DNA from: Bacteroidota bacterium
Lineage (GTDB): Bacteria; Bacteroidota; Bacteroidia; NS11-12g; UBA955
DNA: 10,522 bases
Assembly: GCA_008081305.1 (NCBI GenBank)
Contig: VMCP01000235.1
Span: 1-10,522, forward strand
Direction: 5' to 3'
Made by a program: the position numbers and the translations under genes. Every line of letters begins with the position of its first letter. Position 1 is the first letter of the stretch. A model generated the notes under the pieces. That model was given only the letters and a program-made list of their open reading frames with translations. It was not told where the DNA came from and searched no databases. Below, in pieces: positions 1 to 7,139 of the stretch.

Positions 1-1
1 G

Positions 2-271
2 AGTACACTTTTTCAAACCAATGAAGAAAATGTGGTGGGAATACGCGCAAAAATGCAAACTCAAATCAATCCAAAAACAGGCGAACCTCTTTACGGCATT
101 GCGTATGCCATTAGCCTTATCTTGTTTTATGCTTTTGCCCTACAATGCGTAAGCACCATGGCTGTTTTAAAGAAAGAAACGGGTACTTGGAAATACTCCA
201 TTAATTTGTTCATGCTCTACGGTTTCATTGCCTATGTGAGCGCTTACATTGCGTATCAATTGCTCACTTGA
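2..271 (+). CDS. feoB: Ferrous iron transport protein B, C-terminal end (partial)
   Basis: The reading frame is open from the left edge to a TGA at 269-271, giving the last 89 residues of a protein that starts outside the window. The visible part contains a short polar stretch (INPKTGEPLYG) followed by two hydrophobic helices. The first carries FALQCVSTMAVLKKETG, the second ends in AYIAYQLLT. The pattern of a helix ending in a Q-C-x-S-T-x-A-V-x-(K/R)-x-E-T-G segment, then W-K and a final helix, is what I recognise from the C-terminus of FeoB, the inner-membrane GTP-driven Fe(II) importer. The G domain lies outside, so the assignment rests on the tail alone. No convincing terminator follows the stop, so some read-through into rpoD is possible. 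Confidence 0.75.
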   Translation, partial: STLFQTNEENVVGIRAKMQTQINPKTGEPLYGIAYAISLILFYAFALQCVSTMAVLKKETGTWKYSINLFMLYGFIAYVSAYIAYQLLT

Positions 272-325
272 CGAGCCTCGATTTGTCTAAGGAATCCACG
301 GTATTCTTGTACATTCAAAACATAA

Positions 326-356
326 TTGCTTAAAAGTCGTTAATTCATTAATTTTG
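326..356 (+). promoter_or_regulatory. Bacteroidota-type promoter of rpoD
   Basis: The 118-base gap between feoB and rpoD holds TAATTTTG at 349-356, an exact match to the Bacteroidota -7 consensus TAnnTTTG. A TTG sits at 326-328, with 20 bases between the two, matching the usual -33 element distance. The start of transcription would fall a few bases after 356, giving a leader of roughly 25-30 bases before the ATG at 390. This type of promoter is read by the same primary sigma factor that the gene encodes. The rest of the gap shows no RNA gene or strong hairpin; the CGAGCCTCG at 272-280 has a one-base loop and is not a terminator. Confidence 0.6.
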
Positions 357-389
357 CACGGCTAAATACGTCCGTTTTAGAAAGCATAT

Positions 390-1253
390 ATGAGGCAGTT
401 AAAAATATCAAAACAGTTTACCAACCGCGAAAACAAGTCACTTGATAAGTACTTGAACGAAATTTCAAAAGTATCCATGATTGATGCTCAAGAGGAAGTA
501 CAACTTGCTCAACGTATCAGAGAAGGAGATCAAGCGGCTTTGGAGAAATTGGTTAATGCCAATCTACGTTTTGTGGTTTCTGTTTCAAAGCAATATCAAA
601 ATCAAGGTCTTACCCTCGGAGATTTAATCAACGAAGGAAATATGGGACTTATCAAAGCCGCAAGACGTTTTGATGAAACCCGTGGATTTAAATTCATTTC
701 ATATGCTGTATGGTGGATTCGTCAATCAATCCTACAAGCATTGGCCGATCAAAGCCGTATTGTACGTTTACCCTTAAACAAGGTGGGTAGTTTAGGTCGT
801 ATTACTCAAGCCGCTGCTCGCTTAGAGCAGGAATTCGAACGCGAGCCCACACCACAGGAAATAGCAGATTCATTAGAAATCTCCTTAACAGAAGTGGAAA
901 ACGCGCTGAGAAGTAGTGGCCGTCATTTGAGTATCGATGCGCCATTAGCAGAAGGTGAAGACAATACCCTTCTTGGTGTGTTAGACAACAACGACGAGCC
1001 CAATCCGGATATGCCATTGTTGAATGAATCATTACAAAACGAAATCAATCGTGTCATCTCTACCCTTAGCGATAAGGAAAGAGATGTATTGAAATACTAC
1101 TTTGGGTTGGATGGCAACCCTGCTCACACATTAGAAGACATTTCTGATAAAGTAGGACTTACCCGCGAACGTGTGCGTCAAATCAAAGAGAAAGCTCTTC
1201 GCCGTTTACGTAAATCAAGCAAAAGCAAAATCTTGAAAACATATTTAGGTTAA
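390..1253 (+). CDS. rpoD: Primary (housekeeping) RNA polymerase sigma factor, short Bacteroidota form
   Basis: This 287-residue protein is a group 1 sigma-70 that directs RNA polymerase to housekeeping promoters. Region 1.2 spans about residues 16-50 (SLDKYLNEIS). Region 2 covers about 51-121 with the core-binding NLRFVVSVSKQYQ segment and the -10-recognising, DNA-melting segment RFDETRGFKFISYAVWWIRQ at 93-112. Region 3 lies at about 130-205, including SIDAPLAEGEDN (the 3.2 finger). Region 4 covers about 217-283, with the helix-turn-helix TLEDISDKVGLTRERVRQIK at 247-266. There is no region 1.1 and no non-conserved insert, so the protein is less than half the length of E. coli RpoD; this is normal for Bacteroidota. 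The start is at ATG 390, which puts MRQLKISK first, the usual N-terminus in this phylum; there is no clear Shine-Dalgarno. It is monocistronic or follows feoB, and ends before the hairpin at 1270-1300. Confidence 0.96.
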   Translation: MRQLKISKQFTNRENKSLDKYLNEISKVSMIDAQEEVQLAQRIREGDQAALEKLVNANLRFVVSVSKQYQNQGLTLGDLINEGNMGLIKAARRFDETRGFKFISYAVWWIRQSILQALADQSRIVRLPLNKVGSLGRITQAAARLEQEFEREPTPQEIADSLEISLTEVENALRSSGRHLSIDAPLAEGEDNTLLGVLDNNDEPNPDMPLLNESLQNEINRVISTLSDKERDVLKYYFGLDGNPAHTLEDISDKVGLTRERVRQIKEKALRRLRKSSKSKILKTYLG

Positions 1254-1269
1254 ATGAACCTTTAAACAC

Positions 1270-1300
1270 AAAAAAGGCGATGCAATGCATCGCCTTTTTT
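1270..1300. terminator. Bidirectional intrinsic terminator between convergent genes
   Basis: GGCGATG (1276-1282) pairs with CATCGCC (1288-1294) around a short CAATG loop. The inverted repeat itself extends one or two bases further into the loop. A run of A residues precedes the stem (1270-1275) and a run of T follows it (1295-1300), so each strand shows a GC-rich stem followed by a U run. It lies 17 bases after the rpoD stop and 14 bases after the stop of the minus-strand gene ending at 1314, exactly where a shared terminator for two converging transcripts is needed. Confidence 0.9.
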
Positions 1301-1313
1301 ATTGTAAGCATAA

Positions 1314-4300
1314 CTACGGCCGTTCCACTAAGACCGTACCCTTGTATACGTAAAGCTTGTTATCTACGTATCGGAACGACATCTGATAAGCGTACATTCC
1401 AGGCATGATGGGTTCACCATTCGGATCTAACCCGGTCCAACGATTCTCTGGATCTTCGGTTTCAAATACTTTATTCCCCCAACGATCATAAATTCTAAGA
1501 CGATACTTCTCTAATCCGAAGGTCACATTGGGACCAAAATCGTCGTTTAAACCATCTATATTAGGCGTGAATACATTCGGGATCCACATCAATAATTCTG
1601 GTTTCAAGAAAATAGTTTGCGAAGAACTATCTCTACACCCGTTCGCTGTGGAGGCTTGTAAGGTGACACCAAAATCACCCGTGGCACTAAAGGTTTTGAA
1701 TACAGGCGCAAGACCCACATCGTTTTGACCATCTTCGAACAACCAAAGTAATTGATCGGCTCCAGTACCTGTGTAGGCAAACTTCCAATCCGTTTCTAAT
1801 CCTCTAGATAATAAGTACTCCGAATCAAATGAAGCAGTAGGTTTCGTGAAAATACTCACGGGAAAATCATTTGCTTTCCCTACACAACCAAAACTTGAGG
1901 TAACCGTTAATTGAACTGTATAATCACCCGCTTGCGTATAGGTAAAGTTTGGGTTTGGCTGGCTTGAAACGCCGCCATTACCAAAACTCCATGCATATGA
2001 TGCCGTACCATTGTTCAGTACCAAGTTGTGTCCCCATTGAAGAGATTCTCCTTGACAGTGATTTCTTCCAACGATGCTCACTTGAGGAGTTTCTGCTACA
2101 TAAATTTTATCGGAATATGAATTTTGGCAATTATTATCATTGATTGCTGTTAGTATCACATCATGCCAGCCTGTATCTGCTAAGATCTGATTTGGAATAT
2201 CTTTGCCTGTGTAAGATGTAGGAGACTTCCCAAAAATTGCCCATTGGTAATTCGTGTTCGCATTTCCGTTTTCGTTGGTCACATTATTGAAAACAAAACT
2301 ATTCCCATCCAAACATTGGGTTTTGGTATTTATGGAAAAACTCGTTGTTGGAACAGAGAATACCTCCAATGGCTTTGAAATAGAATCTTTACACCCTTGA
2401 TCTGACGTAACAATCAACTTCACCATCTTCATTCCTGGAGTGGTATAATCCTTACCTAACACATCATCTGATGACAACACATTGCCATCACCTAAATCCC
2501 ACTGAGATGTAAACGACCCCGTATAATTGGTTTGATTGATCAGATTGAACTTCTGAGAGTATAAACAAGCCGTATCCTTATTAGATGTAAAATCTACGTT
2601 AGGACTACTCACCACAAATGCCTTGGTTACGGCAGAATCTTCACAACCTTTATCTGTCTTGATAATATGAAAGACATCATAGGTTCCCTCAGAAGCATAG
2701 GTGTGAATGATGGAATCTTTATCGGTAAAGGTACCGTCTCCAACATTCCAATAATGGGTAACCGTGATATTCGGATCACTCCACGGTGTTTTACTTAAAA
2801 AACGATATATGTTACCTGTAACACATTGGGTGCCATTATCTGGTGTAATGGTAGCATCGGGCTCTTCAAATACCACTAAATCACGTTCCGTAGAATCTAA
2901 ACAACCATCCGTTGTTCCAACAACCAATTTTACGGTGTATGTACCAGGTGTACTGAAGGTCTTCCCAGGTATGATTTTAGCGTAAGCACTGGTATTATCA
3001 GAGAAGTACCAATCACTCCTGCTATTTAGCGTAGCATTTGAAGCTACGGTACTTTGACATTCTAACTTGAAATAATGATTATCAAAACACTGACTAGAAT
3101 CTGTGACTGTAAGTATTGCTGTAGGCTCAGGAGATACAAATACATTATCCGTCGCCGTATCTAAACAGCCTAAGTCAGTTTCTGTGATTAACATGACCTC
3201 ATGAGTTCCCGTATCTGAAAAAGTCGTCTTTAAACTTCCTTGGCTCGGATATGACTTACCTTCAACGATCCATTCGTCATCAAAGGTTCCCCCAAAGACG
3301 GTATTATCGTTTAATTCAAATTCATTATTCCCAAAACATGCATCCAGGACACGGATATCAATAACAGCCTCTGCAATAGGATTGACAACCAGGGTACTAT
3401 CGATGGTATCTCTACATCCGTAATCCGTTTCTGTGATCAATTGGACCTTTAGAGTTGCTGAATCAGGAAATACATATCTGATGCTTGAATCTACAGATGC
3501 ATTGTAGTTCGTATCCAAATCCCCATTACCAAAATCCCAATAAGAAATATAACGACCAGTTGGAGAGTAACTAGAATCTACAAAGATGGATTCATTTTGC
3601 TCGCAGTAATTGCCAAAAGGAAGGGCTATTCTAGCAATTGGATATGGGTATACGACCAAGGCGGTATCAAGTGTATCTCTACAACCCTTTTGGGATTCCA
3701 CGATGTAGCGCATATCATTTACGGATACAGAATCAAAGGATATGGTAAATAATGAATCTTGACTTTGAACATACTGTCCATTGGACTCACGAATCACTTC
3801 CCATTCGGAGGATTTCCAAGAGTCCTGGTCATAGGTGGTACCATCCGTTAGACGGAAAACATTTTCTTTGGCGCATCGCACGACAGAATCCTCAGTAATA
3901 CCTGCATGAATTAGATTTGCTCGCATCACATAGCTAGAGTCAATGGCTACACAATTGGTAGAGGTATCCAATACACGTAACCATAACTTCATATCGCTAG
4001 TGACGTTAAACGTGCTAGACGTACTGGAGTCTTGCCATTTGTAAAGGAATTTCTTTGACTCAGGAGCCTCCATCACGATATCGAGTTTATCTGCACATTG
4101 AATGGTGGTATCTTCAAAATCAAAAATGGGGCCAGGCAAAACATTGATAATTTTACTACGATACACGGTATCTATTTTATCACAGTTGTTCTTCACAATG
4201 GCCTTCATTACAATGTAGTATGTACCGACTTTCTCAAAGGAGTGTATCAATGAATCCCCTTCTTCCTCTTCCGTACCATCTCCAAAATTCCAACGTATAC

Positions 4301-5867
4301 CTTGTACATTTTTTGCAATGTATTCTGCCTTTAACTTTACCGGTTCACTTGGGCATTTACCTTTTCTAGATATTAAAAAGTCATATTCAACATTCTCAAA
4401 TAGCGCTCCTGCTGAATACGCATAACTCTCATATGGTCCAGTACCATAGGCAGTACACACAAAACCACTATCGCATTCAATTACATTAGAACTTGGGTTC
4501 TGCACCTTTACTTGGGCATAGGCATATGGTTGTGAACCAACATTTGTAAACTGCGACTTATTCAAAAAAGTCCCATTTAGCTTAACGGCATGGGTGGCAT
4601 TTTTATCTACTAGAATGTTTACCCAGTGGTTCCGCATGTTACTTGTGGTTGCCGTACCTACAATGGTTTTTAAAAGCCTTTGATTTGCATCCGGAGAAAT
4701 AAATAATGCTGGATCTCCATCATTTCCCGACATTCCGTTACAACGACCACATTTCATGTATTGTGCGAGGTAGGCTGGTTCTGATGTTTCGACCACTGCC
4801 GCCGTACCACTACCTACATCTATTGTTATCCAATCACCGGCCTTCGGGATGGTTGTGTAAGTGCTTCCATTAATTTTTACTGTTGTTTTGTCTTTTGCTG
4901 CAATAACGCGATAGACGTAACCGTCACTCTGATTTGCAAAAGGCATTACCACATATTTCTTACCCAGCGCATTGGTGGGTAGCACCTGAGTATACAGATG
5001 ATCTCGACCAGTTATACCAAACCCCGTACGACAGTTTTCCTTAGGGGTATAGGCAGAGCGTTGTCCTGAAAATACATTTATTTTACCACATCCATTTATT
5101 ACCCGAACCCGTGTTCCTGTTAAATCTCCTGCTTTCGCACCACCACCGGTCCAAGAATAGGCTGCGGGATCTGTTCTTCTCGTTCCGTCGCTGGGGTCTG
5201 ACTGCACCTGATAAACTTGCCCTTTACCCATGCTAATGGTAAAAGGCTTACCAGCTGCTTTACCCCCTTTTGTTACCACAGATGGAGTGATTTCAACTTT
5301 TACCCCATTATCCATAGCCACGATGGCAAATTCACTTTCGGTATAAGACCCGGAACCCACGTTTGGAGAAAAAGCCGGAATAAAAAATTCTGGCGCCGCC
5401 GGAATACTTTGTTTGGGCAATACAAATGTACCATCCGAGCGATTAAGCTCAAGGTTCATGCAATACACATTCACCGGAGCTTTAGAAACCAATCGCAACC
5501 CTTTCTTTGCATTTTGATCAGTGCCACTAAATTCTGAACCTTTCGGATAGTAATAAACGTTATCCACCGCAATTCGATTCACCTTGTTTTTGGTGATGTT
5601 ATAACTAACGGCAGAACCCGTTAACCTCGGGTTGTCCACGGTTACTTTGGTATCGTAATCACTGGTAACGAACAATAACAGTGTATCTGGATATGGGTTA
5701 GAATTACCACCCCAACCCGTTCGGGTTTCCATCTCCAAAAAGGTCATGTAAAATTCAGTCCCTGTTGAACTTATTTGAGCCTTTGAATTTTTGTGAATCC
5801 CCAAAATGGCAAGAGCTACGCATACTCCGCGCAAGCCTTTAATTAGTTTCGTGACATTTGATTTCAT
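1314..5867 (-). CDS. Large secreted T9SS protein: IgGFc-binding-like N-terminal region, about 11 PKD/Ig-like modules, type B sorting domain
   Basis: This 1517-residue protein is probably exported and anchored at or released from the cell surface. Residues 1-30 form a signal peptide (basic start, hydrophobic VCVALAILGI, likely cut at SKA|Q). Residues about 33-490 resemble the bacterial IgGFc-binding N-terminal family: GTEFYMTFLE near the start, a VRVINGCGKINVFSGQR stretch at 254-270, and GDPALFISP at 384-392. About eleven PKD/Ig-like modules of 70-90 residues follow (495-1424), several with the PKD core W-x-F-G-D/N-G. Residues 1427-1517 are the type B T9SS / gliding-motility-associated C-terminal domain: WIPNVFTPNIDGLNDDF, then RIYDRWGNKVFE, W-T-G, and the closing MPGMYAYQ and YKGTVLVERP. 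The start was chosen at ATG 5865-5867 because it gives an intact signal peptide. It lies 75 bases downstream of mnmA with no clear terminator or promoter between. The role (adhesion, gliding or matrix) is inferred from architecture; binding to IgG Fc is not implied by the family name. Confidence 0.9.
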   Translation of the reverse strand: MKSNVTKLIKGLRGVCVALAILGIHKNSKAQISSTGTEFYMTFLEMETRTGWGGNSNPYPDTLLLFVTSDYDTKVTVDNPRLTGSAVSYNITKNKVNRIAVDNVYYYPKGSEFSGTDQNAKKGLRLVSKAPVNVYCMNLELNRSDGTFVLPKQSIPAAPEFFIPAFSPNVGSGSYTESEFAIVAMDNGVKVEITPSVVTKGGKAAGKPFTISMGKGQVYQVQSDPSDGTRRTDPAAYSWTGGGAKAGDLTGTRVRVINGCGKINVFSGQRSAYTPKENCRTGFGITGRDHLYTQVLPTNALGKKYVVMPFANQSDGYVYRVIAAKDKTTVKINGSTYTTIPKAGDWITIDVGSGTAAVVETSEPAYLAQYMKCGRCNGMSGNDGDPALFISPDANQRLLKTIVGTATTSNMRNHWVNILVDKNATHAVKLNGTFLNKSQFTNVGSQPYAYAQVKVQNPSSNVIECDSGFVCTAYGTGPYESYAYSAGALFENVEYDFLISRKGKCPSEPVKLKAEYIAKNVQGIRWNFGDGTEEEEGDSLIHSFEKVGTYYIVMKAIVKNNCDKIDTVYRSKIINVLPGPIFDFEDTTIQCADKLDIVMEAPESKKFLYKWQDSSTSSTFNVTSDMKLWLRVLDTSTNCVAIDSSYVMRANLIHAGITEDSVVRCAKENVFRLTDGTTYDQDSWKSSEWEVIRESNGQYVQSQDSLFTISFDSVSVNDMRYIVESQKGCRDTLDTALVVYPYPIARIALPFGNYCEQNESIFVDSSYSPTGRYISYWDFGNGDLDTNYNASVDSSIRYVFPDSATLKVQLITETDYGCRDTIDSTLVVNPIAEAVIDIRVLDACFGNNEFELNDNTVFGGTFDDEWIVEGKSYPSQGSLKTTFSDTGTHEVMLITETDLGCLDTATDNVFVSPEPTAILTVTDSSQCFDNHYFKLECQSTVASNATLNSRSDWYFSDNTSAYAKIIPGKTFSTPGTYTVKLVVGTTDGCLDSTERDLVVFEEPDATITPDNGTQCVTGNIYRFLSKTPWSDPNITVTHYWNVGDGTFTDKDSIIHTYASEGTYDVFHIIKTDKGCEDSAVTKAFVVSSPNVDFTSNKDTACLYSQKFNLINQTNYTGSFTSQWDLGDGNVLSSDDVLGKDYTTPGMKMVKLIVTSDQGCKDSISKPLEVFSVPTTSFSINTKTQCLDGNSFVFNNVTNENGNANTNYQWAIFGKSPTSYTGKDIPNQILADTGWHDVILTAINDNNCQNSYSDKIYVAETPQVSIVGRNHCQGESLQWGHNLVLNNGTASYAWSFGNGGVSSQPNPNFTYTQAGDYTVQLTVTSSFGCVGKANDFPVSIFTKPTASFDSEYLLSRGLETDWKFAYTGTGADQLLWLFEDGQNDVGLAPVFKTFSATGDFGVTLQASTANGCRDSSSQTIFLKPELLMWIPNVFTPNIDGLNDDFGPNVTFGLEKYRLRIYDRWGNKVFETEDPENRWTGLDPNGEPIMPGMYAYQMSFRYVDNKLYVYKGTVLVERP
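1596..4385 (-). repeat. Tandem PKD/Ig-like module array inside the large T9SS protein
   Basis: The coding sequence for residues about 495-1424 is built of about eleven diverged modules, bounded near 495, 580, 651, 744, 832, 915, 1004, 1090, 1174, 1262, 1344 and 1424. Typical modules begin with a strand and a cysteine (for example TKTQCLDGN, NGTQCVTGN, TVTDSSQCFDN). They have a central W-x-x-G-D/N-G turn, a G-T-Y/H-x-V strand, and close with a T-x-x-G-C-x-D-(S/T) segment leading to V-x-x-x-P. The PKD turn is clear at W526, W777, W1040, W1123, W1293 and W1375; the second, third, fifth, sixth and ninth modules are degenerate there and may be better called Ig-like. The repetition is at protein level; I saw no long exact DNA repeats. 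Confidence 0.75.
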
Positions 5868-5942
5868 CGATTGTATTGTTAAACAGCTTTCAGCTGCACG
5901 AATTATTGACGTAAAATGTTGCCTTTTTGTTGTAACGGATTC

Positions 5943-7139
5943 CTAGGAAATTACACCACTTATCAACAATTCTTCTTGGTTGTACAGTGTAACGAACTGA
6001 CCAGGAGTAACGTTTTTTTGTAATTCACTAAAGACAACTATCATATCACCCGAACTATTCCGCTCAATATGACCGTCAAATGGCTTTTGACGATACCTGA
6101 TTTGTGTGGAGTAAATATGACGATTATCGGACAAATCAATCCCCCTATCTCTCAGAATATGAACATCTTCTGAGGTAATCGTTAAACCACGGTAGAGGAG
6201 CGCAGGATGATCTTCACCTTGACCCACATAAATCACGTTATTTTCAACGTCTGTTTGAAGCACAAATAATGGTTTGGGCTTGCCTCCGATGTCTAAACCT
6301 CTTCTTTGACCCCGAGTGTAATAATGAGCTCCGCGATGTTCTCCTATCACTTTTCCCATTTCGGGGTTAAGTTTTAATCGTTTAATTGCTCCTTCCGCAT
6401 TTGGTTGATCTTGAATTTGTTTGGCATAGGCCAATACTTCAGGGTGTGTGTCTGTTATCTCAATTACCTTTCCTTTTTTAGGTTTGAGCTGTTGCTGTAG
6501 AAACTCTGGAAGACTTACTTTACCGATGAAACACAAACCTTGCGAATCTTTTTTTTCAGCCGTTACCAAATCGATTTCTTGAGCGATTTCACGAACTTTA
6601 GATTTTTGTAACTCACCAATCGGGAACAATGCTTTAGATAACTGATATTGATTCAGTTGACACAAGAAATAACTCTGATCTTTATTGGAATCAATTCCTC
6701 GGAGCAATCGATATTCTTCTTGTTCATTTGAAAGCTTCATCACATCTTTTCGAACATAATGACCTGTAGCTACCTTATCTGCTCCTAATTTTAATGCTTC
6801 CTTTAGAAATAAATCAAACTTTATTTCTCGGTTACACAGCACGTCTGGATTCGGTGTTCTTCCTTGTTCATATTCGGAAAACATGTAATCTACAATACGC
6901 TTTTTGTAAGATTCACTAAAGTCAATCACTTGAAAGGGAATCCCTAATTGTTCCGCCACCATCATGGCATCGCGGCTATCATCAATCCAAGGACATTCAT
7001 CCTCAAGGGTTACCTGTGCATCGTTCCAATTTCGCATGAACAACCCCACAACATCATAACCCTGCTGCTTCAGCAGATATGCAGCTACGGAGCTATCTAC
7101 TCCACCACTCATCCCTACTATGACTCTTTCCTTAGACAT
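5943..7139 (-). CDS. mnmA: tRNA-specific 2-thiouridylase MnmA
   Basis: MnmA installs the sulfur of 2-thiouridine at wobble position 34 of tRNAs for Lys, Glu and Gln, using ATP to adenylate the uridine and a persulfide relayed from a cysteine desulfurase. The 398-residue protein has the ATP-binding PP-loop SGGVDSS at 11-17. The tRNA contact region TGHYVR is at 125-130. The two catalytic cysteines are present: C102 in NPDVLCNREIKF and C203 in DSQGLCFIGK. A YTRGQRRGLDIGG segment (274-286) opens the central domain, and a C-terminal beta-barrel follows. Compared with the E. coli protein there are about 30 extra residues between KPKKGKVIE (219-227) and IGEHRGAHYY (265-274), which I recall as common in flavobacterial members. 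The ATG overlaps the stop of the upstream gene by one base (TAATG), so translational coupling is likely. The gene is complete and should be active. Confidence 0.96.
   Translation of the reverse strand: MSKERVIVGMSGGVDSSVAAYLLKQQGYDVVGLFMRNWNDAQVTLEDECPWIDDSRDAMMVAEQLGIPFQVIDFSESYKKRIVDYMFSEYEQGRTPNPDVLCNREIKFDLFLKEALKLGADKVATGHYVRKDVMKLSNEQEEYRLLRGIDSNKDQSYFLCQLNQYQLSKALFPIGELQKSKVREIAQEIDLVTAEKKDSQGLCFIGKVSLPEFLQQQLKPKKGKVIEITDTHPEVLAYAKQIQDQPNAEGAIKRLKLNPEMGKVIGEHRGAHYYTRGQRRGLDIGGKPKPLFVLQTDVENNVIYVGQGEDHPALLYRGLTITSEDVHILRDRGIDLSDNRHIYSTQIRYRQKPFDGHIERNSSGDMIVVFSELQKNVTPGQFVTLYNQEELLISGVIS

Noticed and set aside
272..389. A tRNA or small RNA gene between feoB and rpoD
   Set aside because: No cloverleaf, T-loop motif or strong hairpin is visible; the gap is explained by the rpoD promoter and leader.
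802..1032. Open frame on the minus strand within rpoD
   Set aside because: It is a shadow of the highly conserved rpoD coding sequence, with no independent signal.
1596..4385. Possible CRISPR-like or DNA-level direct repeats in the long gene
   Set aside because: The repetition is of protein modules about 80-90 residues long and well diverged; there are no short identical repeats with uniform spacers.
5217..5537. Open frame of 106 codons on the plus strand
   Set aside because: It lies wholly inside the large T9SS gene on the other strand; its translation has no domain-like pattern and there is no promoter before it.
5883..5895. Small inverted repeat CAGCT-TTC-AGCTG between mnmA and the large T9SS gene
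   Set aside because: Five base pairs with no T run after it on either strand; too weak for a terminator and not recognisable as an operator. The 75-base gap (5868-5942) also has no exact TAnnTTTG box on the minus strand, so no promoter is claimed there.
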